This document shows, in pieces, positions 23,314-32,668 of a stretch of DNA of 64,000 nt. Source of the DNA: Atriophallophorus winterbourni. Its lineage: Eukaryota; Platyhelminthes; Trematoda; Plagiorchiida; Microphallidae. The stretch's first letter is position 1. Each line of letters begins with the position of its first letter. Location of the stretch: the NCBI GenBank assembly GCA_013407085.1, contig JACCGJ010008482.1:186001-250000 (forward strand), in the 5' to 3' direction. The translations under genes were made by a program, and so were the position numbers. Under the pieces are notes generated by a model. That model saw only the letters and a list, made by a program, of their open reading frames with translations, was not told the origin of the DNA and made no database searches.

Positions 23314-23829
23314 GAATTCCACGGAAATCACATACGCATCCAGAGGAAATGGCGTCTACAATGGAGTCTTGATTGATCTATAACGTTGAATGACTCTGTG
23401 TATTCTTAGGGGGACCAACTTTTAGCACATCGCGGAGAGGGCGTAATGATGACTCGGAACCCTTTCTCCAACTGTACTAATCCAACCCTAGCTGGATTCA
23501 AATTAAGTTAATCAGCCTGACCACTAAGCTTTCGGTGGGTTTTATGCACATGACTATCCCAAACGAGCAGTGACGTCGTTAATGATCGATTGCCATAAAA
23601 TCCAGTGCCTGTTGTATAAACACTTCGCACAATAATGCATTATCATCATACATGCAACACATATCATGACTTTCAAGTTTAAAAGAATGGCAAATTCTGA
23701 CTTTCAATGCTCATAACGGCACGGATGTGCTAAACAGCTTACACTGTGCTAAATTGATGTGCCATTGGTAGTGAGCTGCATACGAATATACACTGGAGTC
23801 TCACTGCTATTGCAATTTTCCTTTACCAT
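23314..23829. other. No recognised gene
   Basis: The first ~140 bp still resembles the LINE tail of 19.7-19.9 kb. The remainder shows no coding or repeat signal I can name. Confidence 0.35.
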
Positions 23830-23930
23830 ATCTGGCTAAGTCTGGGCAACCTGACAGTATCTCAGCCAACGTGCAGTCTAAAAACTGTGCGGCACTTTCC
23901 CTCGATCAGGCTTGTGATTTCATTGTTTAC
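23830..23930 (+). repeat. Short dispersed repeat copy
   Basis: Contains tctgggcaacctgacagtat, the cgtgcagtct piece and gtgcggcactttccct, matching the family first noted at 3678. Confidence 0.6.
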
Positions 23931-24339
23931 TAAAACAACCCGATTTTTACAATGAACAATTTGTATTTTTGACAGAGAATTTCAATGTATACAGAAGCAA
24001 ATTTTATACAACTTGAAAATTTGGTATCACGAGTTCCAGTGTATCAGTCCTCTTCTCTTCTTCTTTTCAACGATCGTTCAGCTGGAAACGAAAAACTCAC
24101 GGTTAGGCAAGAGTCGGCGAAACGCAAGGCAATAAAGAAAACGACAAAGCAATGAGCAGTTTGCGGCTGTAGACTGCTTGGGTAGTTCCACTACGGTATG
24201 ACCGAATGCGTAAGCTTGATCCACGCAAAGTGCCGCACGCTCATAGACTGCATGTGGCCTCAGAGCCCAGCATGTTAACATTGGCAAATCAATTTATCAC
24301 GGTGTTAGCTGCACACGTTCATCACTGGAAACACTTGCC

Positions 24340-24486
24340 ACACCAATGACATGTTAATTGACATTCCCACAGTTGTCGCGCCAAAGCTCACGGTCTTAGA
24401 CAATAACTGTCTTCGCACGATTACTGGAGTTACTTGGCACCATCGGATACGCAACGCAACTATGCGTAATATAATCTTGGGTATGT
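24340..24486 (+). pseudogene. RTE-like LINE fragment, family 2
   Basis: The plus frame reads APKLTVLDNNCLRTITGVTW, then HHRIRNATMRNIILG. It corresponds to the FDHRCLRSI...V..A(V/I)LG segment just before the RWLGHV motif of RTE-like ORFs. The same family continues in the piece at 60645-61287. Confidence 0.6.
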
Positions 24487-24494
24487 ATGTATGT

Positions 24495-24605
24495 ATGTAT
24501 GAAAGCACAAGCCTGAACCAGGCAAAGTGCCGCACAGTCAGATACTGCTTGTGGGCGAAGTTACTGTCAGGTTACCCAGGCCTAGACAGATCATGCACTG
24601 ATATA
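24495..24605 (-). repeat. Short dispersed repeat copy (reverse orientation) after a (GTAT)n run
   Basis: gcaaagtgccgcacagtcag, ttactgtcaggttacccagg and cctagacagat read as the reverse complement of the family. A gtatgtatgtatgtat microsatellite abuts one end. Confidence 0.6.
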
Positions 24606-24754
24606 CGGTAGCAACGTGGATATCGAAACACAAGTAAACGTGCATACTTTGCTGATTACGCCACGTATTATGAATAGGATATCACATGTATGTCAAAGTA
24701 TTGGATGGCCATATTTTGACTTGGCACAAGCAGATGAAGGCATTGAGTGTTAAA

Positions 24755-25335
24755 CTAGCCGCAGTTGATACGTACTTGTACTTGGGTGCGACTATCTCCT
24801 CCTGGAGGATGAGTCGGCTTCACTGAAGATTCAATGGAGATTCTTGGGAAGTTGGGTACAAAGCGGCGTCCCCAGCACCACTCGGCGTTAGTTCGAGTAG
24901 GTTCTCTAGCATTTGCACAACCAAGTGTGACCTGCAAGGCAGCAGGGAATTGCCAGAAAGAGGTGGTGTGCACCAACTAACCGTCTACCAGACTCTGTTC
25001 TAGGTTTTTTGTCAGGGTTTTCTCCCGTAGCCTTTGCCGCGATCGGGTATCCCGCAAGGCACCGAAGGTTTAAAATCAGGGTTTTTCTTCCCTTTAATGA
25101 AATGCCCTCTCAGGCTAACGAGCTCCATCTGCCCGAAGCAAACTGGTTTTCAAGCGCCAGTCACCCGCCCTCGCCCCTTATCTTCTTGGTAGAAGCAGTT
25201 CAGCCGGGCTCGGGAAGCCATTCGTGCTGGCCAGAAGCTGGACTTGGTTGTCAGAGGCTATTTGAGACGCACGCCATATGGGAGCATTTTATAAACAGTG
25301 GAACTAATCCCCACTGTCACCCCCAGCTATGACAA
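24755..25335. repeat. Dispersed repeat R560, copy 1 (partner at 39919-40370, inverted)
   Basis: Relatively GC-rich sequence shared in inverted orientation with 39919-40370. Both copies hold a frame whose middle is conserved (EMPSQANELHL, PEAGLGCQRLFET), but the frame is short, has no domain, and copy 2 lacks ~120 bp found here. Conservation more likely reflects common repeat ancestry than a protein. Confidence 0.6.
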
Positions 25336-25867
25336 CCTCAAAAAATCGAATTCAGTTTTCCGAGATTGTTTTACTAATCTCGAATGTTGTCAAATGGATT
25401 AGTGAAGAAGCTTGTTATGATGTATAGCGTTGAAGGCAGCAAAAAAGCTTTCATGCTGATGTCGTTCACAACAATTGCTTGAATGCACGTTCGATTTGAG
25501 GTGTAGACACCTCACCCCGGTGTGTGTCTGTGCCTAATCTCGTATAGGTTTAGGTCCAATTCTGCCCATCTTAGGATATCGATTTGTCATGGGTGTGTGC
25601 CAGTTAAGTACTCGGTAATTACTATCCATGGTTTCGAATGTACATCGCGCTTAGATTGAAAGCCAACTACCTCTTGACCGAGTACGCTATCAATGCGGTT
25701 GACAAGAGATTACAGCTTGCAGTGCATCGAACCATGATGATGCAGCATGAGTTCCGGTATAATCACGTGATGAGAAGATACACGCGTTGCCGCTAGTGGT
25801 ATGAGTGAAAGGATTGTCGCCAGTTTGTCGACGTGTTATCATCTACTCCAATAACTGTTAACCTTGT

Positions 25868-26290
25868 TACGACAGCGCCGCCTGCGGTGGCTTGGCCACG
25901 TCTAGAGAATGGAAAATGGTCGTATTCCAAAAGATCTACTTTATGGTGAGTTGCAATCAGGAAATCGTCCATTGGACAGACACTTGCAAAAGATATAAGA
26001 AAGCTCATGGCTTTGACCCGGCGAGTTGGGAAGAACTTACTCTTGGCCGTTCACATTGGAGGCATTGCGTGAAGCGTCGTCTGCAAGTTTGGAAGGAGCA
26101 GATACAGCTCTTGGTTGCTGAACGCAGATCACGCCGACGGCGTGCAACTGAAGCCCTACAAACGAGTTCAGGCCATCGTTGCTAGCAATGTGGGAGAGAT
26201 TGTTCCTCCCGAATCGGACAGTTCAGTCACATGAAAATTCATGCGATTGTGATGTACCTCCATGGTCGACATCGCCCGAAGGAGGCCAAA
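25868..26290 (+). pseudogene. 5'-truncated RTE-like LINE, 3' end (family 1)
   Basis: From ttacgacagcgccgcctgcg the sequence aligns with 47577-48035 of the full-length element. It encodes RTE-type C-terminal residues, the WEELTLGRSHWRHCVKRRL stretch and the start of the C-terminal zinc finger. It retains the bases missing from the full-length copy at 47793. Dead on arrival: the RT core is missing. Confidence 0.8.
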
Positions 26291-26328
26291 AAGAACTCGA
26301 TTATCGCAAGCTTGGTAAAATAACTCAC

Positions 26329-26700
26329 CAGACTCAGTTTCCTGATCCGCCCGCCACCGTTTCTTCGACATCGTCACGGGTTCCGTCAACAGAAGTGTAC
26401 CGGGCGCATATTCCTTGTCACAGGTGTTCCATACAACCCCCAACGCTGTTTTGGTTGCCTTCTTGACACGATGCATTCGCTGACGCTGTTTCGCTTGTAA
26501 ACTGGCCCGGGAGCACAATATATGAACAAGCAACTGATCCCCATTGGCCAGTTTGGCCGACAACACCGTGTCGGTAGCTTCGATCATGTTCACCAATTGA
26601 TCCGGTCTGCGTTCGCGCGATTGGCTACCGCCGCGGCGACCATATTTTGCGCGGTTTCTGGACGAATCGCGCCCGACATGAGTGCTCTTCGGAGTGTGGC
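26329..26700 (-). CDS. Candidate internal exon, 372 nt (unidentified host gene)
   Basis: Strong splice evidence on the minus strand: a pyrimidine-rich acceptor (ccttttccgtttccag at about 26701-26716) and a GTGAGT donor (26323-26328). A 372-nt frame is open throughout, phase 1 at both ends. The peptide runs through RNRAKYGRRGGSQSRERRPD, LVNMIEATDTVLSAKLANGD and CSRASLQAKQRQRMHRVKKA. GC content and codon use stand out from the AT-rich surroundings. A basic, arginine-rich first third precedes a more ordinary folded-looking segment. A LINE 3' end sits just beyond the donor, in the putative intron. No family recognised. It may share a gene with the other minus-strand exons at 34.8-44.1 kb. Confidence 0.6.
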
Positions 26701-26984
26701 CTGGAAACGGAAAAGGATGGCGTAAAATTAATAAGTGTGATCCAGCAAAAAGTGACGCATATTGGGCAATGAATACTGTCAGGTTCCACAGAAGAATGAA
26801 AATGGAATTGGCAGTGATACTCTAGTGTGGTTCGATTGAGCACGGTGTTCGCTGCACAACACAGAAGTACCTCACGTAGTGCGGGAACTCATTACGTTTG
26901 GTGCTAAACGCATTCTAGACTGCGATATCTATGAGGCATGAATTAGTCCCCACATGGACCTTAATTTCAAAATGCAAATGAGGA

Positions 26985-27211
26985 TTGTTGCTTATGTTTT
27001 GTGACTACTCATCAGTAACAAGTCCTTCGAAATATTCACAAAGTTCATTACAACAGTCCACATTGGAAACACTGGACTTCAGTTTCGCGCTTATTTGAGT
27101 TCACAGCAGTGCATATCCTGCCTCGGGTATGACTCCAACCCAGGACCATCACCATTGTAGTCTCATGCCCTAGAACCTGAGGTACCGACCTCCGTTTGAC
27201 CGATCGCGATT
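26985..27211 (-). repeat. SINE-like repeat, left part (split by a LINE; continues at 33194)
   Basis: The sequence from gtgactactcatcagt to gtttgaccgatcgcgattaag matches 54190-54412. It is interrupted by the LINE at 27212-33193, and the next SINE bases (gtctcccaagactggcaca) resume at 33199. On the minus strand a degenerate tRNA-like region is visible (ggtacctcaggttct and cctgggttggagtc), corresponding to the A- and B-box positions of the better copy at 54.3 kb. Confidence 0.65.
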
Positions 27212-27614
27212 AAGTCTTCTTATATATATTAATGATGTGCAGAATTTCGTAAAAAACTCAAAGCTTTTTATCTTTGCGGATGATATTAAACTTGTTTTAG
27301 CTTTTCCAGTCATAGAGGTATCACAGGCTATAGACTCTCTCAACGACGATCTTTCAACCCTTTCATGTTGGGGCTCACAATGGGGTTTAGAATTCTCAGT
27401 TCTGAAGACGCAATTCATGGGCATACGCTGCTCAATACCTCCCGGTAGTATTATTCTGAACAATACACCACTCGCACCTTCTAACGAAATCAAAGACTTA
27501 GGATTTAGATATTCTTCATCTCTCAATTTCAACGAACAAGTAAGATTTCTCATAGCAAGAGCTAGACAGAATTTTGGTTTCATAAATCAAAAATTCCTCC
27601 TTCGTGAAAGTAGA
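27212..27614 (+). pseudogene. LINE reverse transcriptase, left segment
   Basis: The frame contains LIYINDVQNF-like residues, the IFADDIKLVL catalytic box, a DDLSTLSCWGSQWGLEFS stretch and NEIKDLGFRYSSSLNF. It is uninterrupted up to the LTR insertion. The remaining part starts at 30174. With the insertion and one copy of the 5-bp duplication removed, the reading frame is continuous, so the RT was open when the LTR element landed. Confidence 0.8.
27610..27614. repeat. Target-site duplication of the BRC-Gag LTR element, left
   Basis: GTAGA before the LTR terminus at 27615, repeated at 30169-30173 after the other LTR. Confidence 0.9.
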
Positions 27615-27837
27615 TGTGATGAATTAATTGTATTGAATTGAGTGAATCAACCAACCCAGGAATTGAATTGAGAATAACCACACTCAGTTGGATCACAGTG
27701 TGTATTGCATAACAGCCAGAATCAGAATGAATGAATGAATGATAATCAGAACTTGAATGATAGTACTATTGATTATCTTTGAATGAGTGGTGATGAATGA
27801 TCGATTATTATTGATCGTTAATCGAACAATCACCACA
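27615..27837 (-). repeat. 3' LTR of the BRC-Gag element
   Basis: 223 bp. On the minus strand it starts TGTGGTGATTG and ends TTCATCACA. The gene's last nine codons and stop (27808-27837) lie inside it. Confidence 0.92.
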
Positions 27838-29925
27838 ACCACCGCAACTCCTAATCGTCCTCGGATTTTTGTAATCTTGAATAGGTTTGTTCGTCAGTCT
27901 TTCCGATTCTCTGACAAGTTCACTTGATTCAGTATTCTCGGAAGACAAAGTATGTGACACGTTTGTTGCTTGTTCATCAGGAGCTTGTCCAGTGTCTGCA
28001 GGTTGATTTGATTGAACACACGGAGGTTCCAGCGAACCCGAAACGTCATCCACAGTTGCCAACAATTGTCTCGCTTTATCAATAGCAGTAGTCGAAGGTG
28101 CCAGTAACGCTTTTCCTCTAGCGGTTTTGAAAAGTACATTATCTGATGATCGTTTAGATGAGCTAGAATGCAGTGCTGAATTCGCTTGATAAGATGAGTT
28201 TGGTGATTTATTTGAAATGGTATCTGATGAATGCTGAAGTTTGCTAACCTTGAAGCCACTTTCTTGGTAATGAAAACTAGATTTTCCGTTTGAATCAGTG
28301 ATACGGGCGGATCTGGGCATGTTAACAGGAGTATCGCTTGAATCGGTTGATAGGGAAGTCAAATTTTCATCATCAAATAAAAGAGCTTTAGCACGATCAA
28401 TGGCACTGTTAGAAATCGGTCGAACTGTCTTTCCAGATGCAGTTTGAATATCCAGAGTAACGGGAGCGTTCTCCATACTATGATAGGATGTATGAAAGTC
28501 AACGTTTCGTTTTTCGCTAGGCGGCATAGTCAAGGTATCATTATCGTTTGTATGCAATAGAGTCTTGGCTTTTCCGTCAGGTTCTCCTAGACCATGTGTA
28601 ATCAGGCGACGTCTCAAAAATATAGGATCACCAGTTATTTCTGAATGAACAGGTTTTATGTTCATGCCACCGGAATGCGATGCACACTGACGAGTTAAAC
28701 CTTTCATTGCATGAGAGTTAATTTTTGATAATGGACTTGTAGACAAAAATGAAAAGTCAATATTGAGTAACTTCAGCGATTTTAATCCAGGGATAGGTGG
28801 ACTAGATTTCGTGACAATGAATGAACACTCAACTGGTTTGGCGGTACCATATCTGACTGGAATAGAGCAAACTCCGACAACAGGTACAGAATGTCCTGTA
28901 ACGCCGTGAATCGAAATGTCAGATTGATGAATTTGAGCATCAGGGGCAAAATGTTTCAAGTCATTCAATGGAATCAATGATTCCACACTTCCTGTATCAA
29001 GTATAAATTCTTTGGAACCATAACGACTGAATATACGTTTACGAATATGAGACACTGTGTATGGCGACACCGATAATGATAGTGAGCAGATTTGATTTTC
29101 AACATTGATGACTTTTGTGTCATTGCCATGCACATAACATGTCTTAGAATTTCGACAAACTGATTGAATATGTCCAAGTTTACCACATTTAAAACATTTA
29201 GCATTACGAAATGGACAAGTAAATCGAGAATGTAACTTGCCACAAGATGCATATTTTCCAAACTTCTGATTGTCAAAGTTGGACTTGCTTTTGCTGAATT
29301 TGCTTATTCTGTCTGGTTTGACATCAGAATCACTCTGTCGCTGAGGTCGGTTGCTGGACTGAGGTTTAGATCTGGAGGTTCCGAACAATACAGTTTGAGT
29401 GTCAGCATTAATTTGACGATTAATTTCTTTTGAAACATCTTCATAATGTTCGCATATTGTCTTGACATTTTCATAGGTTGGGTTCTTCAACATCAATAAC
29501 TGGCGATATAAATCAGGTTCATTGATACCAGCAATTAAACGATCTCTTAAATGATCATATAGTTTATCTTCGAATGCACAACGTGTAGCCTGTATTTGCA
29601 ATTCCAGGATAAATTGACGAATAGACTGGTTTTCTTGTCTTTGCATTGTATTGAAGCGTGCACGTTCAGCAATTTCGAAATTTTTCGGAGTGACATGCGC
29701 TAATAGAATAGATTTCAATTCATTGAAAGTCTTCTTGGCAGGTGGAATAGGGAATAATAAATTTTTCAGCAAAGCATAAGCATCTTCTCCTGCCGAACTA
29801 AGAAAATGCGCAGTAATAATGGAATCAGGCATTTCACCCTTGGTGAGACACCAAAGTTCAAAACGTTCCAGATAATCTTCAATTTCTCTGGGAGTTCCAT
29901 GAATATTGAGAGGTCCGAACGACAT
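27808..29925 (-). CDS. Gag-aspartic protease fusion with two BRC-like (RAD51-binding type) repeats
   Basis: Start chosen at the ATG at 29925 (MSFGPLNIHG), 19 nt after the 5' LTR. The frame stays open into the LTR up to 30027. Positions below count from 30027. Residues 48-200: Ty3/Gypsy-type Gag (DYLERFELWC, AYALLKNLLFP, RDRLIAGI). Residues 259-291: a degenerate finger (first Cys is Tyr) and an intact CFKCGKLGHIQSVC knuckle. Residues 341-430: retropepsin with DTGS at 344-347 and a flap-like IHGVTG. Residues 430-739: a Ser-rich, probably disordered tail with two repeats 106 residues apart: IQTASGKTV...AIDRAKALLFDDE (527-554) and FKTARGKAL...AIDKARQLL (633-656). These match the F-x-T-A-x-G-K and A-(L/I)-x-K-A-(K/R)-x-L-(L/F) pattern of BRCA2 BRC repeats, which bind RAD51. 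Both carry the same one-residue insertion. Function is inferred. Confidence 0.88.
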   Translation of the reverse strand: MSFGPLNIHGTPREIEDYLERFELWCLTKGEMPDSIITAHFLSSAGEDAYALLKNLLFPIPPAKKTFNELKSILLAHVTPKNFEIAERARFNTMQRQENQSIRQFILELQIQATRCAFEDKLYDHLRDRLIAGINEPDLYRQLLMLKNPTYENVKTICEHYEDVSKEINRQINADTQTVLFGTSRSKPQSSNRPQRQSDSDVKPDRISKFSKSKSNFDNQKFGKYASCGKLHSRFTCPFRNAKCFKCGKLGHIQSVCRNSKTCYVHGNDTKVINVENQICSLSLSVSPYTVSHIRKRIFSRYGSKEFILDTGSVESLIPLNDLKHFAPDAQIHQSDISIHGVTGHSVPVVGVCSIPVRYGTAKPVECSFIVTKSSPPIPGLKSLKLLNIDFSFLSTSPLSKINSHAMKGLTRQCASHSGGMNIKPVHSEITGDPIFLRRRLITHGLGEPDGKAKTLLHTNDNDTLTMPPSEKRNVDFHTSYHSMENAPVTLDIQTASGKTVRPISNSAIDRAKALLFDDENLTSLSTDSSDTPVNMPRSARITDSNGKSSFHYQESGFKVSKLQHSSDTISNKSPNSSYQANSALHSSSSKRSSDNVLFKTARGKALLAPSTTAIDKARQLLATVDDVSGSLEPPCVQSNQPADTGQAPDEQATNVSHTLSSENTESSELVRESERLTNKPIQDYKNPRTIRSCGGCGDCSINDQ

Positions 29926-29944
29926 AGCTGATCGCGACGCCAAT
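29925..29944 (-). promoter_or_regulatory. Primer-binding site of the BRC-Gag element
   Basis: Directly inside the 5' LTR on the minus strand: aTTGGCGTCGCGATCAG, starting with the TGG that pairs with a tRNA CCA end. The tRNA was not identified. The gene start follows immediately. Confidence 0.65.
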
Positions 29945-30168
29945 TGTGATGAATTGAATTGTATTGAATTGAGTGAATCAACCAACCCAGGAATTGAATT
30001 GAGAATAACCACACTCAGTTGGATCACAGTGTGTATTGCATAACAGCCAGAATCAGAATGAATGAATGAATGATAATCAGAACTTGAATGATAGTACTAT
30101 TGATTATCTTTGAATGAGTGGTGATGAATGATCGATTATTATTGATCGTTAATCGAACAATCACCACA
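29945..30168 (-). repeat. 5' LTR of the BRC-Gag element
   Basis: 224 bp, the same as the 3' LTR with one extra base in the gaatt(g)aattg run. GTAGA follows at 30169-30173. Confidence 0.92.
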
Positions 30169-30710
30169 GTAGACTAAGTCTATACAAAATGAAAGTAATA
30201 CCACTTCTTGATTACTGTAATATAGCCTACTCTCACATCGCTAGGCGTGACTGTATTCTCTTAGAAAGCCTTCAACGTAGAATTAGCAAAATCATGTTAG
30301 GCTACTCTAATCCTTCACCTTATAAAGTAAGATGCAATCTACTAGAAATTGACCCGCTATGGTTACGCAGAATTCGCCCTAATCTTTTTCTTTTCTTCCG
30401 AATCATCACAGAGCACCAAGTTAAGCTTAGATCTACCATGCGCTTCCAAGATTACAAACGTTCCGTTCGACGTAAACGAATGAGGCTATTACATATTCCC
30501 CTTACTCGCACTAAAGTTCGACAAATTTTTTTTTAAATAGGTATGCGCATCTTTGGAATTCTCTTCCACTTCATTTCCGCATGTGCACATCTGCAGGTAA
30601 ATTTAAAACACTCGTAGATTCTCTTACTGCTCCATCGCTATTCGAAATTCTCAAAATAAACACTTCTATAGACAATATATTTTGTCACGGTATTCCTGGT
30701 TATTGAGCCA
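30169..30710 (+). pseudogene. LINE reverse transcriptase, right segment
   Basis: Continues the RT of 27212-27614: VIPLLDYCNIAYSHIARRDC, a LLESLQRRISKIMLGYSN stretch and WLRRIRPNLFLFFRI, typical of the region after the RT thumb. A run of Ts near 30528-30535 breaks the frame; in the next frame RYAHLWNSLPLHF and a KTLVDSLTAPS tail complete the C-terminus. Confidence 0.8.
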
Positions 30711-30837
30711 ATTGTAAGTATTTTGTACACTAGCACACGTATAGAACTGTTCACAATGTCCGAAATACATGGTATTATTAAGTGTCATGTTACTTAGTGT
30801 CTATGTATGTTTCATCTATTTCTACTCTTCCCTCATA

Positions 30838-31190
30838 TCTGTCTAGGCCTGGGCAACCTGACACTATCTTAGCCCATGTGCAGTCTCTGACTGTGCGGCA
30901 CTTTGCCTGGATCGGGCTTGTGCTTTCATACATACATCAAAACCTGGGACTAGTATTATATGTACCTTTACTTTTTGTATCTCTTTAGTCAGGTTACTTA
31001 GGGTCTATGTATGTTACATCTATTTCTATTCCCCATTTCATATCTGTCTAGGCCTGGGCAACCTGACAGTATCTTAGTCAGGTTACTTAGGGTCTATGTA
31101 TGTTACATCTATTTCTATTCCCCATCTTATATCTGTCTAGGCCTGGGCAACCTGACAGTATCTTAGCCCACGTGCAGTTATCCTTATCGT
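30838..31190 (+). repeat. Three short dispersed repeats within the LINE 3' UTR
   Basis: The motif tctaggcctgggcaacctga recurs at about 30842, 31047 and 31137, and the first copy carries the full gtgcggcactttgcctgg part. The same triplet order is present in the second LINE copy (36952, 37157 and 37247), so here the repeat travels as part of the LINE. Confidence 0.7.
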
Positions 31191-31928
31191 TTCAATTCAG
31201 GTTTCTATCGTAAACAAATGTCTCTAAAAAAATAGAAACATCTAAAAAATTATTTTTCTGATTAGCTATTTATAACGCTGCTGTAGTGTCAGGTTACATA
31301 GGGTCTATGCATGTCTCGTCATAGGTTGGGACTTGCATCACATTTTTCTATTTGTCACATTGCCTTCCATGACATTTTCTATACACCATTATGTATATAT
31401 CTTATAAATGTCACATTTTTATCCAAACTTGCAAAACAATAAAATCTACCAAAAAAATAAAAAAGTAAAAAAAAACCTGAAAAACATTATGTTTTTAATG
31501 TACATTCTTATTTTTCAAATGATGAACTATTTTACTTTGATGACCTCTCACCATGATGGTGAAGAGAATATCTTTCATTATATTCCAGTGTCTTCGAATA
31601 CCGAACCATCAGTGAAACTGGCTCGAAATCTACCCGCCCGAGATTTGTTCCATTTGCGATTCACTCTCCTGCAGATAACGAAAACCCGGCTGGTGAACAC
31701 ATTTTGGTTCGAATCGTCGACAATTCTTCAAGAGTATTGGAGTACACAGCATACCCTACTCCCATGCTTTTAACCACACCCTGTTTCATGCCCTAGAATT
31801 TCTTAGATTTTCTTATTCTGATGGATTTATGTTCACTTTTCCATCCTCTCAACCAATCTCTCCGTAAAAAACATAAATTGATACATATATAACAAAATAT
31901 TCATCTACATGCTTTCCCGTCATTCACA

Positions 31929-31970
31929 CCCCACGACCGGTTTAGTGCTGTTTGCACTCATCAGGTAGGG
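31929..31970 (-). ncRNA. Hammerhead motif, unit 1 (core mutated)
   Basis: As in the other units, but the essential GAAA strand reads TAAA on the minus strand, which should abolish cleavage. Confidence 0.75.
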
Positions 31971-32161
31971 ACAGTAAGATCAGGATCCGCATGCGCTTGA
32001 AACAGTGGAGGAATGGTAAACAAGGAGCGCTTGTATGCCACTGTTGGATAAGGCTCGTGCGACGAACCTGTTCAAAGCATGTGTCGAAACACATGTTAAA
32101 TGGGGTTAAACCCATAACCATGAAACAAAATATTCATCTGCATGCTTTCCCGTCATTCACA

Positions 32162-32203
32162 CCCCACGACCGGTTTCGTGCTGTTTGCACTCATCAGGTA
32201 GGG
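32162..32203 (-). ncRNA. Hammerhead ribozyme, unit 2
   Basis: Minus strand: stem I CCCTAC paired with GTGGGG (6 bp, one G-U); CTGATGA; stem-loop II GTGC-AAACA-GCAC; GAAA; minimal stem III ACC/GGT; cleavage after GGTC. All conserved core bases are present. The very short, self-complementary stem III suggests activity as a dimer, as proposed for Penelope-type and newt hammerheads. Confidence 0.85.
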
Positions 32204-32394
32204 ACAGTAAGATCAGGATCCGCATGCGCTTGAAACAGTGGAGGAATGGTAAACAAGGAGCGCTTGTATGCCACTGTTGGATAAGGCTCGTGCGACGAAC
32301 CTGTTCAAAGCATGTGTCGAAACACATGTTAAATGGGGTTAAACCCATAACCATGAAACAAAATATTCATTTGCATGCTTTTCCGTCATTCACA

Positions 32395-32436
32395 CCCCAC
32401 GACCGGTTTCGTGCTGTTTGCACTCATCAGGTAGGG
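32395..32436 (-). ncRNA. Hammerhead ribozyme, unit 3
   Basis: Same intact core and stems as unit 2. Confidence 0.85.
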
Positions 32437-32626
32437 ACAGTAAGATCAGGATCCGCATGCGCTTGAAACAGTGGAGGAATGGTAAACAAGGATCGCTTGT
32501 ATGCCACTGTTGGATAAGGCTCGTACGACGAACCTGTTCAAGCATGTGTCGAAACACATGTTAAATGGGGTTAAACCCATAACCATGAAACAAAATATTC
32601 ATTTGCATGCTTTTCCGTCATTCACA

Positions 32627-32668
32627 CCCCACGACCGGTTTCGTGCTGTTTGCACTCATCAGGTAGGG
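32627..32668 (-). ncRNA. Hammerhead ribozyme, unit 4
   Basis: Same intact core and stems. This last unit is cut before the ggggttaaacccataacc segment that joins the other units. Confidence 0.85.

Larger units (their letters stand above)
27615..30168 (-). mobile_element. Non-autonomous LTR retrotransposon encoding Gag-protease-BRC
   Basis: 2554 bp, oriented minus. LTRs of 223 bp (27615-27837) and 224 bp (29945-30168) start TG and end CA and appear identical apart from one 1-bp indel, so the insertion is very young. A 5-bp duplication GTAGA flanks it. The internal region of 2107 bp holds one gene and no RT, RNase H or integrase, so it must be moved in trans. A primer site follows the 5' LTR directly. 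The Gag style is Ty3/Gypsy. The single protein ends in a long tail with two BRCA2 BRC-like repeats. Confidence 0.93.

Noticed and set aside
25009..25332. 107-codon frame with a middle shared by 39919-40299
   Set aside because: Both lie in the dispersed repeat R560. One copy has a ~120-bp deletion outside the frame, there is no domain, and the similarity is explained by repeat ancestry.
27845..28372. Possible third BRC repeat in the Gag tail (around GFKVSKLQ or GKAKTLL)
   Set aside because: Neither has the F-x-T-A-x-G-K block followed at the right distance by the A-(I/L)-x-K-A helix.
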